A stretch of DNA of 64,000 bases from Ciona intestinalis (Eukaryota; Chordata; Ascidiacea; Phlebobranchia; Cionidae). This document shows positions 35,272 to 44,626 of the stretch, in pieces. The notes below the pieces were generated by a model, which made no database searches, was not told the origin of the DNA, and saw only the letters and a program-made list of their open reading frames with translations. The stretch is taken from NCBI RefSeq assembly GCF_000224145.3, contig NW_004190398.2, positions 404,310 to 468,309 of the forward strand, given 5' to 3'. Position numbers and translations under genes: made by a program. Within the stretch, counting starts at the first letter, position 1; every line of letters starts with the position of its first letter.

Positions 35272-36807
35272 TATTTTAAAAAACAGCCAAGAAATTTAAG
35301 GCTTGCTTATACTGCACTAAATCAGTAGGCTATTTTTTTGTGTAGTTTTATATATTTTTAACCTATAGAGCTGCTCTACAGGTAAATCTAGTTTCGTTTT
35401 ATAATGTTAAACAAGCTTATTGGTTTGACTTGTTGGTGTGATTTAATTTACTCAAATGTATAAGTATCATTCCAATACTGCATAAGGCTACAGAGCATTA
35501 CAACAAGACTACACTGCGCACTGCTGTGTACAGTAATGAAGTATTGTGCCTTGTCTAACTATCAACAGACAAAGCGCCAAAAGCGGGAGAAGTAATTTCC
35601 ACTTTGCGAATGGGTACGCTTTGCGCCTACGGCCACGGATTCTTGACCACAGTTGATTTTGATGGTGTGTAAACTGTATAGTTGCTACTTGCTAGTTAGA
35701 AGTGAAACAGCAATAGAATGGAAATGCCACGTTTGCTCCAAACGTTATAGTTGCACTTGCAAACAATCGTTGTTATTAAATGTTTACCGCTAAATTTAAA
35801 AGTATATTACCCAAAGAGAATTTATTAAACGATAGTTTATTAACCACTACAAAAAATATGATAACAAGCCACATTACAAAACCTATTGTCTTTTGAAGCT
35901 AATATGTATGTTATACTTTTAGATTAGGTAGGGTATTATGCCAATATGCCACAGAATCACAGATAAGAGAGCCACTCGTAATCGTAGTTTACGAGTGGCT
36001 CTAGATAACCACCACACTTTTTAAACACCGCTCTCAAAACCTTTTATCAGGTAGAAAATAGGGACATTTGTGCTTATTAAATGAGAGTCAGTGTTGCAGT
36101 GACATGCACAAGAGTAACCTACGAAGGATAGTCGGACGATTGCAATTAGCAGTTGTAATAGAGATAAAAAAGAGAGAAAGATCTGCTTCCGGTATACCGG
36201 TTTATCTTGGTGCAGTGTATCATCACGGGTCTTTTAAACGACTTTTCGTTTGTTGATACCAGAGATACATAGGCAAGAGATTGGCAATGACGTCAGTGCC
36301 GATCTTTTGTTTATGTATCGCCGTTAATATCATCAATGCACAAATACAGCTACTGCTTTGTCTTACACGGCATGTCTTATAAGAAATAGGTTGTTACTTT
36401 ATTTTTTGTATGGTGTTGCGCCCACATTCCTATGTGTAGTGTGCTTTGTTTTTATTATTGCTGTATCAGGTAACGAGGTTAAATCTTTTTGGAGAAATTT
36501 AACTACGGCGACCCGCTACTACTACTACGCGTATTGCACAATAATGTGGTCAAAGAATGACATTAGCTAAATTCACAATATAGATATTCAAGTTTAGCAA
36601 GAGAGTTAAAGTCAGTAAAATGCACAGTTGACTATTCGCGGTAGTTTAATACAAAGCTTGCAATGATTTGGTCGATAAAGAGTTGGATAGGTGCGAATAA
36701 AATATCTTTCTTTACTCTTTAACTTAATTTGTTGTGTTGACACTACTGCAGGGATAAGTAAATTGTCTTCTTAAGCTTTTAGTGACTTGTCTTAGTCCAC
36801 CGACAGC
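35272..36807. promoter_or_regulatory. Shared upstream region between ANKS3 and the SLC16-like gene
   Basis: The two start codons are head to head and 1,536 bp apart, so this stretch probably holds both promoters and 5' UTRs. No coding exon is visible; small open frames at 36068-36256 and 36358-36570 lack features. A perfect 14 bp inverted repeat lies at 35968-36002. No clear TATA box can be assigned to either gene. Confidence 0.5.
35968..36002. repeat. Perfect 14-bp inverted repeat with 7-nt loop
   Basis: Arms AGAGCCACTCGTAA (35968-35981) and TTACGAGTGGCTCT (35989-36002) are exact complements with a 7-base spacer. It could be a palindromic protein site or an RNA hairpin in a 5' UTR. Confidence 0.8.
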
Positions 36808-39800
36808 ATGCTGATCGGGGAAAGATACAGGTACCGCTGGGTGGTGCTAGTGATGGCGTCAGTTACGAGTGGATTAACGTGGGGGATTGCGATGACTGTG
36901 GGTCACTTTTACTCCAGTTGGATGTCGTATTTTGATGCCCCAGCTAGCTACGTTTCCATGGCTGGAAGCCTTACACTTACAGTGGGGTGTGGTGCAGGTA
37001 TTGGGCCCAACATATATTCGCTAACCATAAGTCACAAACACATTTTTCCAAAGCGCCGTTGCATTGACGCTCCGCAGCTACTAGCAGACATTCCGTCTGA
37101 CTGTTTAAAAATCACGATTACCACTTAGTAATGTTTGGTGCCAGTGAAAAGTGTTACCCCTAAAATGTTCTGTTGCAGTTGAGTACACTTGGAGCACCTA
37201 TATTTAATAAATATACATTTTTCTAAATTTCACTTAATGCATAAAGATTGCATGTTGTGTAAAGTTGCCAGCTAATGCAACTCGGACAAGACTTAATAGT
37301 TTCCTTTCCCATAATATAACAATGACATTGCCACACAAGCATTGTGTCCAATTTTTATACACAATCATCTAGCTTTTTTACATTTTAAAATCCTAACATA
37401 TCTGTTTGATAAAACATATGACTGCAAACAGTAAATTGGCTCTCACATATACATACTATATTAAGGCCCCATCTTCCGTAATGTGGTAAAGAAACTAGGA
37501 CTGAGATGGAGTTCCTTTTGTGGAGGGTTGATCATGGCAGTGGGACTTGCTGCAGGGTATTTTGCACAGTCAGTGCTTGCCATTTGCTTTACATTTGGAG
37601 TGGTAACAGGTTAATAGAGACATGTTTATAAATTGTTTGATAAGATTTATAAAGACATCTATAATTTATGTTTGATAATTAGAATAGTTCGGTTCTTAAA
37701 GGTCGAATGGTACGCTGGGATAGTTTTTTGTTCTTTGTGAATAAGGTCCTTGTCAAGAACTGGGTTGCGACAATGTTCGTTAAGTGTCTTGCCCATGGAC
37801 ACATAAACTGATCAGTATTAGTATCGCAGTTAAGCATCCAACCAGTGACACTTTGGTTGTCATGCAGATGCCTAAACCACTGACCCGTAGTGCAGCCACT
37901 AGGATATTTAATAAATGTTTCACTTGCTTGTAAGCTAAGTTGAAAATATGCCCTTACAGTTTTTTTTTATAATTTTAACCAACAAAATTTAAGGATTTGT
38001 TTCAATTCAAACGCAGGGCTGGGTAGTGGTCTTTCAAATTTCTGTGGCTGTGGTGCTCTGAATGAATATTTCTACAAGGAAAGAGCATTTGCAGAAGGTG
38101 TTGCTGGTGGTGTGTTCTGTTTGTTTTCTTTTTGTATTTCAGTGGCACAGCAGTACTGGATAACTTCATATACTTGGAGGGTATGATAGCTAAAGTATAT
38201 TTTCAAACTATAGGACCAGTGCACTAAGTGGCATGGTGTGTAAACTGATCTTATGTAGTATACATACAAGTGACTTGTTTTATTATCGCCTGGTAGGCAA
38301 CGACAGTAGTTATAACGTTTGTTTCATTCACCCCGTGCCCACTGATGAGTTACAACATATGTAACTTTGTGCGTGATTACTTTTTGGGGTATTTTTTAAT
38401 GTATTGCTGACTGTTTAGACAACCAATAAGGGACCACTGGATTAAAGGAAATGCTGAAGTTTCTTGCCCAATGTCAGAAAATTGCCCTTTTAAATGACAC
38501 AGCATAAAATAACACTTTTTAATAATAACTGCAGAAGCAAATAACGTCAAGTTTTATAGACATGTTATAACTTGTAAAGTTTCTTTTTACAGGGGGCGAT
38601 TCTGCTAACCAGTGCACTTTCCCTCCAACAATGCATTGTCAGCTTATTTTTTATATCACCAAACGTGGTGGCTCAACACCCACTTAATTTCTGGAGGGAA
38701 ACAGATGCCCAACACATTGTGAGCAAAAGTGAAAACGATAAATGTTCAGATGAACCATTGGAAATGTCCAGTAAAGCTGCTGAACAAGATCAAGTCAAAT
38801 CAGGTTAGAAAAATGCCTTTTTATGAAATGTTACTAAATGAATGATGCTTGCTAATTTGTTTTGTTTGTGAGTGGCAGGGTAGGACACTCATTATAACAC
38901 AGGTGTTCTGTTTCATACATCTCATGCATGCTATAAGTAGGTGTGTGGATGAAGAGATTTTTAATGTATAGTTTGCAATTTAGGAATATATGGCTTGGGG
39001 TCCACTAAGCTACGTATATACTCATAAGCAGACATAACTGTAAGGTACCAATGGGTACGGCATACTAATGGTCTTAGAATGTAGGACAAACTGGACCTTT
39101 ACTTCTATTTTGATATTAGTTAGGTATTCCCTAAAAAAACAAAATTAATATTTTAAAAAAGTCAACTATTGTCTGATTTTTTTTCTATTACTGAGTTTTC
39201 AAAATGCCCTCAAGTAGATTACAAGTGTTAAAATACCAAGAACTGTTAATTTTAAACTATATTAAAAGGTATTTAAAAACTACAAGACATTTACTTTTTC
39301 TTTAGATCTTCAGCAGCAAAGAAGTTACCTCAAAATTATAAGCAGTCCAACTTTTCTACTTTTGGCCACAATTGACTTTCTAAATTGGTTCGGACATTTT
39401 ATACCTTATGTTCACCTTGTAGAACGTGGCAGGTAAAAAAAAAGAGTAATCGGTCAGCTCTAGCATATGTCTCCATTTCTTTTTGCCATATACCTCACAA
39501 ATGTAGAATAGAACAATAGAGTTATACCCATCTTTATTTGGGAACCATTTTAAAAAGCTTGTGGACATATATACTTAACACCTGAAATTCATTGTTTAAC
39601 CAGCATTATTGAGGATATAGAATAGAGTGGTATTTTTATATCCACTTCCATTTGGGACCCATGTAGAAAAGCTTGTGGTTGCTTAGATTTAACACCACCT
39701 AAAGTTCATTATTTAACCAGTGACCTTATTCATACATTTCACAATATTTCTCCATGTTAAAAAGTCTATATATCCATAATAACCCATATTATCACCATTT

Positions 39801-41177
39801 GTTTATTACTGTAGAGTTAAATACTGTTTCATAAGAACATTACAAAAAGTACATTGTTATTTATTGACATATTAATATGTAAACAGACAGTGGCCTCATA
39901 ACTGAACTCTTTTATCCCACACAATATAATAAGTAAAACAATCAACAGAGTAAGATAGATCTATAGTCTGGTATTTCTTTTATGCTGTATAATCAATACA
40001 TTTTATTTTAACTTTGAAGGATACAAGGTATTGGCTTTGAATCATCAGCGTGGCTGGCTTCAGCATTTGGCGCAGGTGGTTTTATCGGTCGTCCCCTCAC
40101 AGGGTTTGTGTGCGATTATTTTAAAATTCACCCGTTCAAGGCATTCTGTTTTGTACAGGTGAGATTACTTGGTATGCTGAAGTTACTATCCATGTTATAT
40201 ACAGATACAGTAGGGTGGGGAAGATGGGACTCCTTTTCATTCTATTTTCTCATCCCATTTGGTAGTAAGAAAAGAACATTATAAAAACGTATCCTTACCA
40301 CTTCCATAGACCGTTGTTAATTGTTTAAAACACGATCAGGATAATTGGATATTATGTCTAAAATTGTCCTATCTTTCCTCTACCCTATACTATAAGTTCC
40401 TACTGTAATTTTAATAAGTGAATGTAACTTATTTTTTCGCTTGGCAAACCAAAAAAAAAAGTGGTCGCTTCACCTAAACAAGCCATTTATGTTTAAATAT
40501 TTTTAAGTTAAACTACTAATTTAATGTGCTTCACCTGTCTCAAGTAGCCCAGATGTCACCTTATTTATAAGTTTGTAATAACATACAAACATATTAACAT
40601 ATATTTTACAGTTTGTCAGTGGTATCTCAAGTCTAATCAGTCCGTTCTGGCCATCTACGTGTGGTCTCTTTGTGTACGCAAGTTTCTATGGATTTTTTTC
40701 AAGTGGGTATGGTCTGTTTAAGTCTGGTGTGCCTAGAATGCTGGGTTCAGCCTATTATGTGGATGCTCTGAGCCTAATGCTTGTACTGGAAGCTATAGGT
40801 GTGGTTCTAGGACCCACTGTGAGTGGTAAGTCATAGATTGTACACAAAATAATTTTTTATTCAATTAAATGTAAATATGTTTTTAACTGTTTTAACAACT
40901 GTTGTTTTGTCGACACAGTTTTAAAATTCTTTGAATGCCCTTTGTTTACCACCAAATAGAAGAAAAATTAGAATGAAAAGGTGTCCCATCTTCCGCAACA
41001 TATATGTTGAACCATTTGACTTTATTTACAGGTATTATATATGACCAAACAAACTCATATGATTGGAGCTTTTGTTTCTCTGGCCTTTGTCAAATTCTGA
41101 CAGGAATTCTTAGCTTTTTCATTCCAGCCGTTCGTCGATTTGAAAGCAGGCGTGCTTTAGAATTAGATGTTGCATAA
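36808..41177 (+). CDS. MFS transporter, SLC16 / monocarboxylate-transporter-like (8 exons)
   Basis: Predicted 444 aa multi-pass membrane protein. Exons: 36808-36997, 37466-37609, 38017-38180, 38593-38803, 39306-39432, 40020-40158, 40612-40825, 41032-41177 (TAA). All junctions are GT-AG with matching phases. The N-terminal half starts RWVVLVMASVTSGLTWG and carries YFYKERAFAEGVAGG at residue 129 onward, matching the conserved YF.(K/R)R..A.G motif of the SLC16 family, then YTWRGAILL as in TM6. A hydrophilic loop (~195-240) separates the halves. The C-terminal half has GFIGRPLTGFVCDYF, a typical MFS signature, and ends VRRFESRR. The length fits SLC16 proteins. The acidic residue usual in their TM1 motif is missing, so classical proton-lactate transport is uncertain. 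AATAAA at 41496-41501 is a likely poly(A) signal. Substrate unknown. Confidence 0.87.
37725..37905 (-). repeat. SINE-like repeat, intron 2 of the SLC16-like gene
   Basis: Contains AGTGTCTTGCCCATGGACACA and a diverged AAGAACTGGGTTGCGACAAT body. Confidence 0.6.
38285..38475 (-). repeat. SINE-like repeat, intron 3 of the SLC16-like gene
   Basis: Reverse copy with GTTTCATTCACCCCGTGCCC, ACATATGTAACTTTGTG and GACAACCAATAAGGGACCAC. Confidence 0.65.
38872..38955 (-). repeat. SINE-like tail fragment, intron 4 of the SLC16-like gene
   Basis: Short fragment: TATAACACAGGTGTTCTGTT followed by TCATACATCTCATGC. Confidence 0.6.
39505..39725. repeat. Two-copy tandem duplication, about 113 bp period
   Basis: Both copies share AGAATAGA, CATTTGGGA or TATTTGGGA, AAAGCTTGTGG and GTTCATTATTTAACCAG-like endings. 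It lies in intron 5 of the SLC16-like gene. Confidence 0.65.
40209..40391 (-). mobile_element. MITE copy, intron 6 of the SLC16-like gene
   Basis: Nearly complete copy, slightly shortened inside. Confidence 0.8.
40890..41000 (+). mobile_element. Truncated MITE copy, intron 7 of the SLC16-like gene
   Basis: Retains AAATTCTTTGAATGCCCTTT, the TTTACCACCAAAT block and part of the right end; it stops 30 bp before the exon at 41032. Confidence 0.65.
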
Positions 41178-42690
41178 TTCTGTAGAATATTTTTTTGCTG
41201 GTGAGAACTTGCAGAGTAAATAGTGATTAGGCTGTAGGATTGCAAAAAACTGTTCCATTACCTGCTTATAAAATCTATTCCTTTATGAAATCATACCTAT
41301 GCTTTTTCATTGCACTTTTTACGTTTCAGGTATTAAAAATTGTAAACCTTAGGAAATATTTATGTTTGTTGTTAATATTCATGACTGCCTTTTTGAAAGG
41401 TACATTTTTCGCTTTGTTGCTTTACATTCATATTTGTAAAACTTGCACATTTGGTTGGTATAGTTCCTTTATGTTTGTAGCATGAAGAAATGTTCAATAA
41501 ACATAAGCAAACAAATAATTCCTTATTGAACTCCTGAACCTCTTGCAAACAGCATAGGGTAAACATTTATATATTCGGACTTAGAACACTCAATAGTACA
41601 GAAATAAATAACTTCCGCTACTCTAAAAAAACGCTAGTACTTGTTTGAAACACTATCAGGAAATACAGGATTTAGGTGTGAACGGTATCCCATCTTACCC
41701 CACAATACTATAGGTGCTAAACGACACTATTTTACGCGGTCAATTTTTAAATGCTTCTTAAAGAAAAAATTACTAAATTTTGTCGTCTTATCTCGCACAT
41801 AAATTAAGATTATAAAGTACGATTGTTTCTATTTTTAACCCCCTTCGAACGTAAATTTAACCCTTGTTGGTAACATTACTTATCGGCAACACTTGCTCTT
41901 TGTCGCTGGACAACGTTGGGAACTGAATGCGATTTTGGTTTTTGATTGGAATTTGCAGCACATCTGTAAACGTGTATTACCATGTGTCTTATTTAAACGG
42001 TTGTGTATTACCAAACGTGTATTGTCATAGACCTGGAGATAGGTCGTGGCAACTGTCATTCTCATGAAATATGTTATTCAGGTGGTTTGAGACTCAGTTG
42101 TCATAGACATAAATTAACTTTTAGTATTGTTCGTATTAAAAAAATGGTGGTTTTGTCCCTTTTCAGTTTACGGGTAAACAGAAGGCACGATTCTTAGAAT
42201 TTTACTTTATATGTTTAACAACTACAGCGTTTATTCGGTGTAATAATAATTTGGCTATACCGTGCGCTGGTGCGTACGCTGTTGCACACCGACACCGTGT
42301 AGTTCCGCGTTGTTTTCGAAAATAAGAAGTATAGGTACTATTTTTACAAAATAGTCACTATTGTGTTGGTTACTTAATAGATGCTCAATGAATAGCACAT
42401 AATTAGGTGCTAGTGAAGAGTCTTCCCCCCCCCCACCTTATTTGCTAACCACTAACCCCTTAACCATCAACACCTAACCCCCTAACCTAGGGGTTAGTGG
42501 TTAGCAAATAAGGTGGGGGGGGATTCTTCACTAGCACCCATAATTGCTTAAGTAACGTATAATTAACATATCAATTTGTTTCAACACAAGAATATAAAAT
42601 AAGAATCACTTACATTTAAAACAAACTACGTATTCCAGCTTAAGCATTTAATCCTTCTTTAGTATTTTTGTTAAAAACTAGTTGGAAAAA
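41178..42690. other. Region between the SLC16-like gene and CCT3
   Basis: Holds the 3' UTR of the transporter (AATAAA at 41496), a MITE remnant at 41642-41712, a foldback element at 42411-42540 and the presumptive CCT3 promoter and 5' UTR. A pyrimidine-rich CCTTCTTTAG at 42652-42661, about 30 bp before the CCT3 start codon, could be a cis- or trans-splice acceptor. No other gene is seen. Confidence 0.55.
42411..42540. repeat. Foldback element with ~55-bp arms upstream of CCT3
   Basis: The left arm runs GGTGCTAGTGAAGA, a C-rich run, CACCTTATTTGCTAACCACT and AACCCC. The right arm (about 42485-42538) is its reverse complement apart from a few bases and the length of the C run. The short spacer is rich in CTAACC. 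It has no coding capacity. It could be a small foldback transposon or a large hairpin. Confidence 0.85.
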
Positions 42691-44322
42691 ATGTCGGCAC
42701 CAGTGTTAGTACTCAACCAAAACTCCAAGAGAGAGTCTGGGCGCAAAGTTCAGCTTGGTAATGTTGCGGCCGCTAAAACTATTGCGGATGTGATTCGGAC
42801 ATGTTTGGGCCCAAGATCTATGCTTAAGATGCTCATGGACCCTATGGGAGGCATTGTGATGACAAATGACGGGAACGCTATCCTCCGGGAGATCACAGTC
42901 CAACATCCAGCAGCAAAATCGATGATCGAGATTAGCAGGACACAAGATGAAGAAGTGGGAGACGGGACGACTTCAGTGATCATCCTGGCAGGAGAGATGA
43001 TGACGGCAGCAGAGCAGTTCTTGGAGCAGAAGATGCATCCGACGGTGATCATTGCTGCTTATCGGAAAGCTTTAGACGACATGCAGGAGATTTTGGCAGA
43101 GCTTAGCGTGAGTATTGACCCCACTGAGAAGTCAGAAATGAGGAAGATCGTAAAAAGTGCGATTGGTACAAAGTTTATCAACAAATGGGCGGACCTGGCA
43201 TGCGATATGGCGATCAAGTCTGTTTCGACTGTTGTGCTCGATAATCAAAGCACTGGCCGGAGGGAAATTGATATAAAAAGGTACGCAAAGGTGGAGAAAG
43301 TGCCAGGGGGGATTTTGGAGGATTCTGAGGTTTTGGATGGTGTGATGGTCAATAAAGATGTGACACATCCAGCCATGAGGAGGAAAATTGAAAATCCAAG
43401 GATTTTGCTCCTAGATTGCTCTTTGGAGTACCAAAAGGGTGAGAGCCAGACAGATATGGAGCTAAGTAATGAAACCGATTTCGAGAAAATTCTTCAAATG
43501 GAAGAGGAGTACATTAAGCGGGTCACAAGTGAGATTATTTCTCATAAACCAGATTTGGTGTTCACTGAAAAAGGGATTTCGGATCTGGCGCAATATTTCT
43601 TGTCAAAAGCGAATATCACTGCTATTCGGAGATTGAGGAAGTCGGATAATAATAGAATTGCTCGGGCTTGCGGAGGCACGGTGTGCTCCAGGCCTGAGGA
43701 GATCAGAGAGGAGGATATTGGAACCGGAGCTGGGCTCTTCGAAGTCCGGAAGTTTGGAGAAGAGTATTTTACCTTCATCACGAAGTGTAAAGATCCGAAG
43801 GCGTGCACTATTTTACTCCGTGGAGCAAGTAAGGACATCTTGATGGAGGTGGAGAGGAATCTTCAGGATGCTATGCAGGTGACGAGGAACGTGATGATCA
43901 ACCCGCAACTTCTTCCAGGTGGTGGCGCTGTGGAGATGGCTGTTGCTCAAATAATGAAGGAGAAGTCGAAATCCATGACGGGGGTGGAGCAGTGGCCGTA
44001 TCGAGCTGTTGCTGATGCGTTGGAGATCATTCCACGTACGTTGATACAGAACTGTGGGGCGAGCACTATCAGAACCATTACTGCGTTAAGAGCAAAGCAT
44101 GCAGCTGATGGGAACCAAACCTGGGGTGTTAACGGAGAAACCGGGCAAATTGCTGATATGAAGGATTTAGATGTTTGGGAGCCTGTCGCAGTGAAACTTC
44201 AAACTTATAAAACAGCCATGGAGACAGCTATGCTGCTGCTGCGTATCGATGATATCGTGTCTGGAACTAAGAAAGCTGAAGGTGGAGAAGGGACTGGCAG
44301 TGCTGCACCAACTGGACAGTAA
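42691..44322 (+). CDS. CCT3: CCT3: T-complex protein 1 subunit gamma, single exon
   Basis: Subunit of the cytosolic TRiC/CCT chaperonin, which folds actin, tubulin and other proteins using ATP. The frame encodes 543 aa, close to human CCT3 (545). ATP-site motifs typical of group II chaperonins are present: TNDG (residues 58-61), GDGTTS (90-95) and GGGA (410-413). CCT3 hallmarks include QNSKRESGRKVQ near the N-terminus and QHPAAKSMIEISRTQDEEVG. ATG 42691 in context AAAAAATGTCG is chosen because the frame further upstream offers no earlier ATG. There is no intron, unlike its neighbours. The CDS is richer in G+C than the flanks. A CATAAA hexamer at about 44447 may serve as poly(A) signal. The next gene starts 304 bp after the stop in the same direction. 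Confidence 0.97.
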   Translation: MSAPVLVLNQNSKRESGRKVQLGNVAAAKTIADVIRTCLGPRSMLKMLMDPMGGIVMTNDGNAILREITVQHPAAKSMIEISRTQDEEVGDGTTSVIILAGEMMTAAEQFLEQKMHPTVIIAAYRKALDDMQEILAELSVSIDPTEKSEMRKIVKSAIGTKFINKWADLACDMAIKSVSTVVLDNQSTGRREIDIKRYAKVEKVPGGILEDSEVLDGVMVNKDVTHPAMRRKIENPRILLLDCSLEYQKGESQTDMELSNETDFEKILQMEEEYIKRVTSEIISHKPDLVFTEKGISDLAQYFLSKANITAIRRLRKSDNNRIARACGGTVCSRPEEIREEDIGTGAGLFEVRKFGEEYFTFITKCKDPKACTILLRGASKDILMEVERNLQDAMQVTRNVMINPQLLPGGGAVEMAVAQIMKEKSKSMTGVEQWPYRAVADALEIIPRTLIQNCGASTIRTITALRAKHAADGNQTWGVNGETGQIADMKDLDVWEPVAVKLQTYKTAMETAMLLLRIDDIVSGTKKAEGGEGTGSAAPTGQ

Positions 44323-44626
44323 TATTCAATTTTGAAATTCCATAAAAAAAATTCCATTTTGCATGAAATTCGTGCATGCTGTAATGCAGTGTTGTGTGGC
44401 ATAGTGGGATTCTACTACGCTCATTTTGCTGTTGTTCGCTTAAAATTCATAAACTTGTAGTTCAAATTGTTTGCCGTACGTTTTTCCCTCTATGTAAGCT
44501 GCTAGAAATTTCCTAAACCATTTAAAAGTCGTAAAAACCTAAACCGTTTATATCTTTTTTGAAATTCGTGAAAAACTGAAACTATTTGTATCCCCTTTGT
44601 TGTAGGCACAAATTATTGCTAAAAAA
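44323..44626 (+). promoter_or_regulatory. CCT3-PPP4C intercistronic region with candidate trans-splice acceptor
   Basis: Only 304 bp separate the CCT3 stop from the PPP4C start. TATCCCCTTTGTTGTAG ends at 44605, a good pyrimidine tract plus AG, 21 bp before the PPP4C ATG. Ciona is known to use spliced-leader trans-splicing and operons. The spacing is longer than I recall for typical Ciona operons, so two independent promoters remain possible. Confidence 0.5.

Noticed and set aside
42682..42690. Upstream extension of CCT3 by three codons
   Set aside because: It would start at TTG; ATG 42691 is the first ATG and gives a normal N-terminus.
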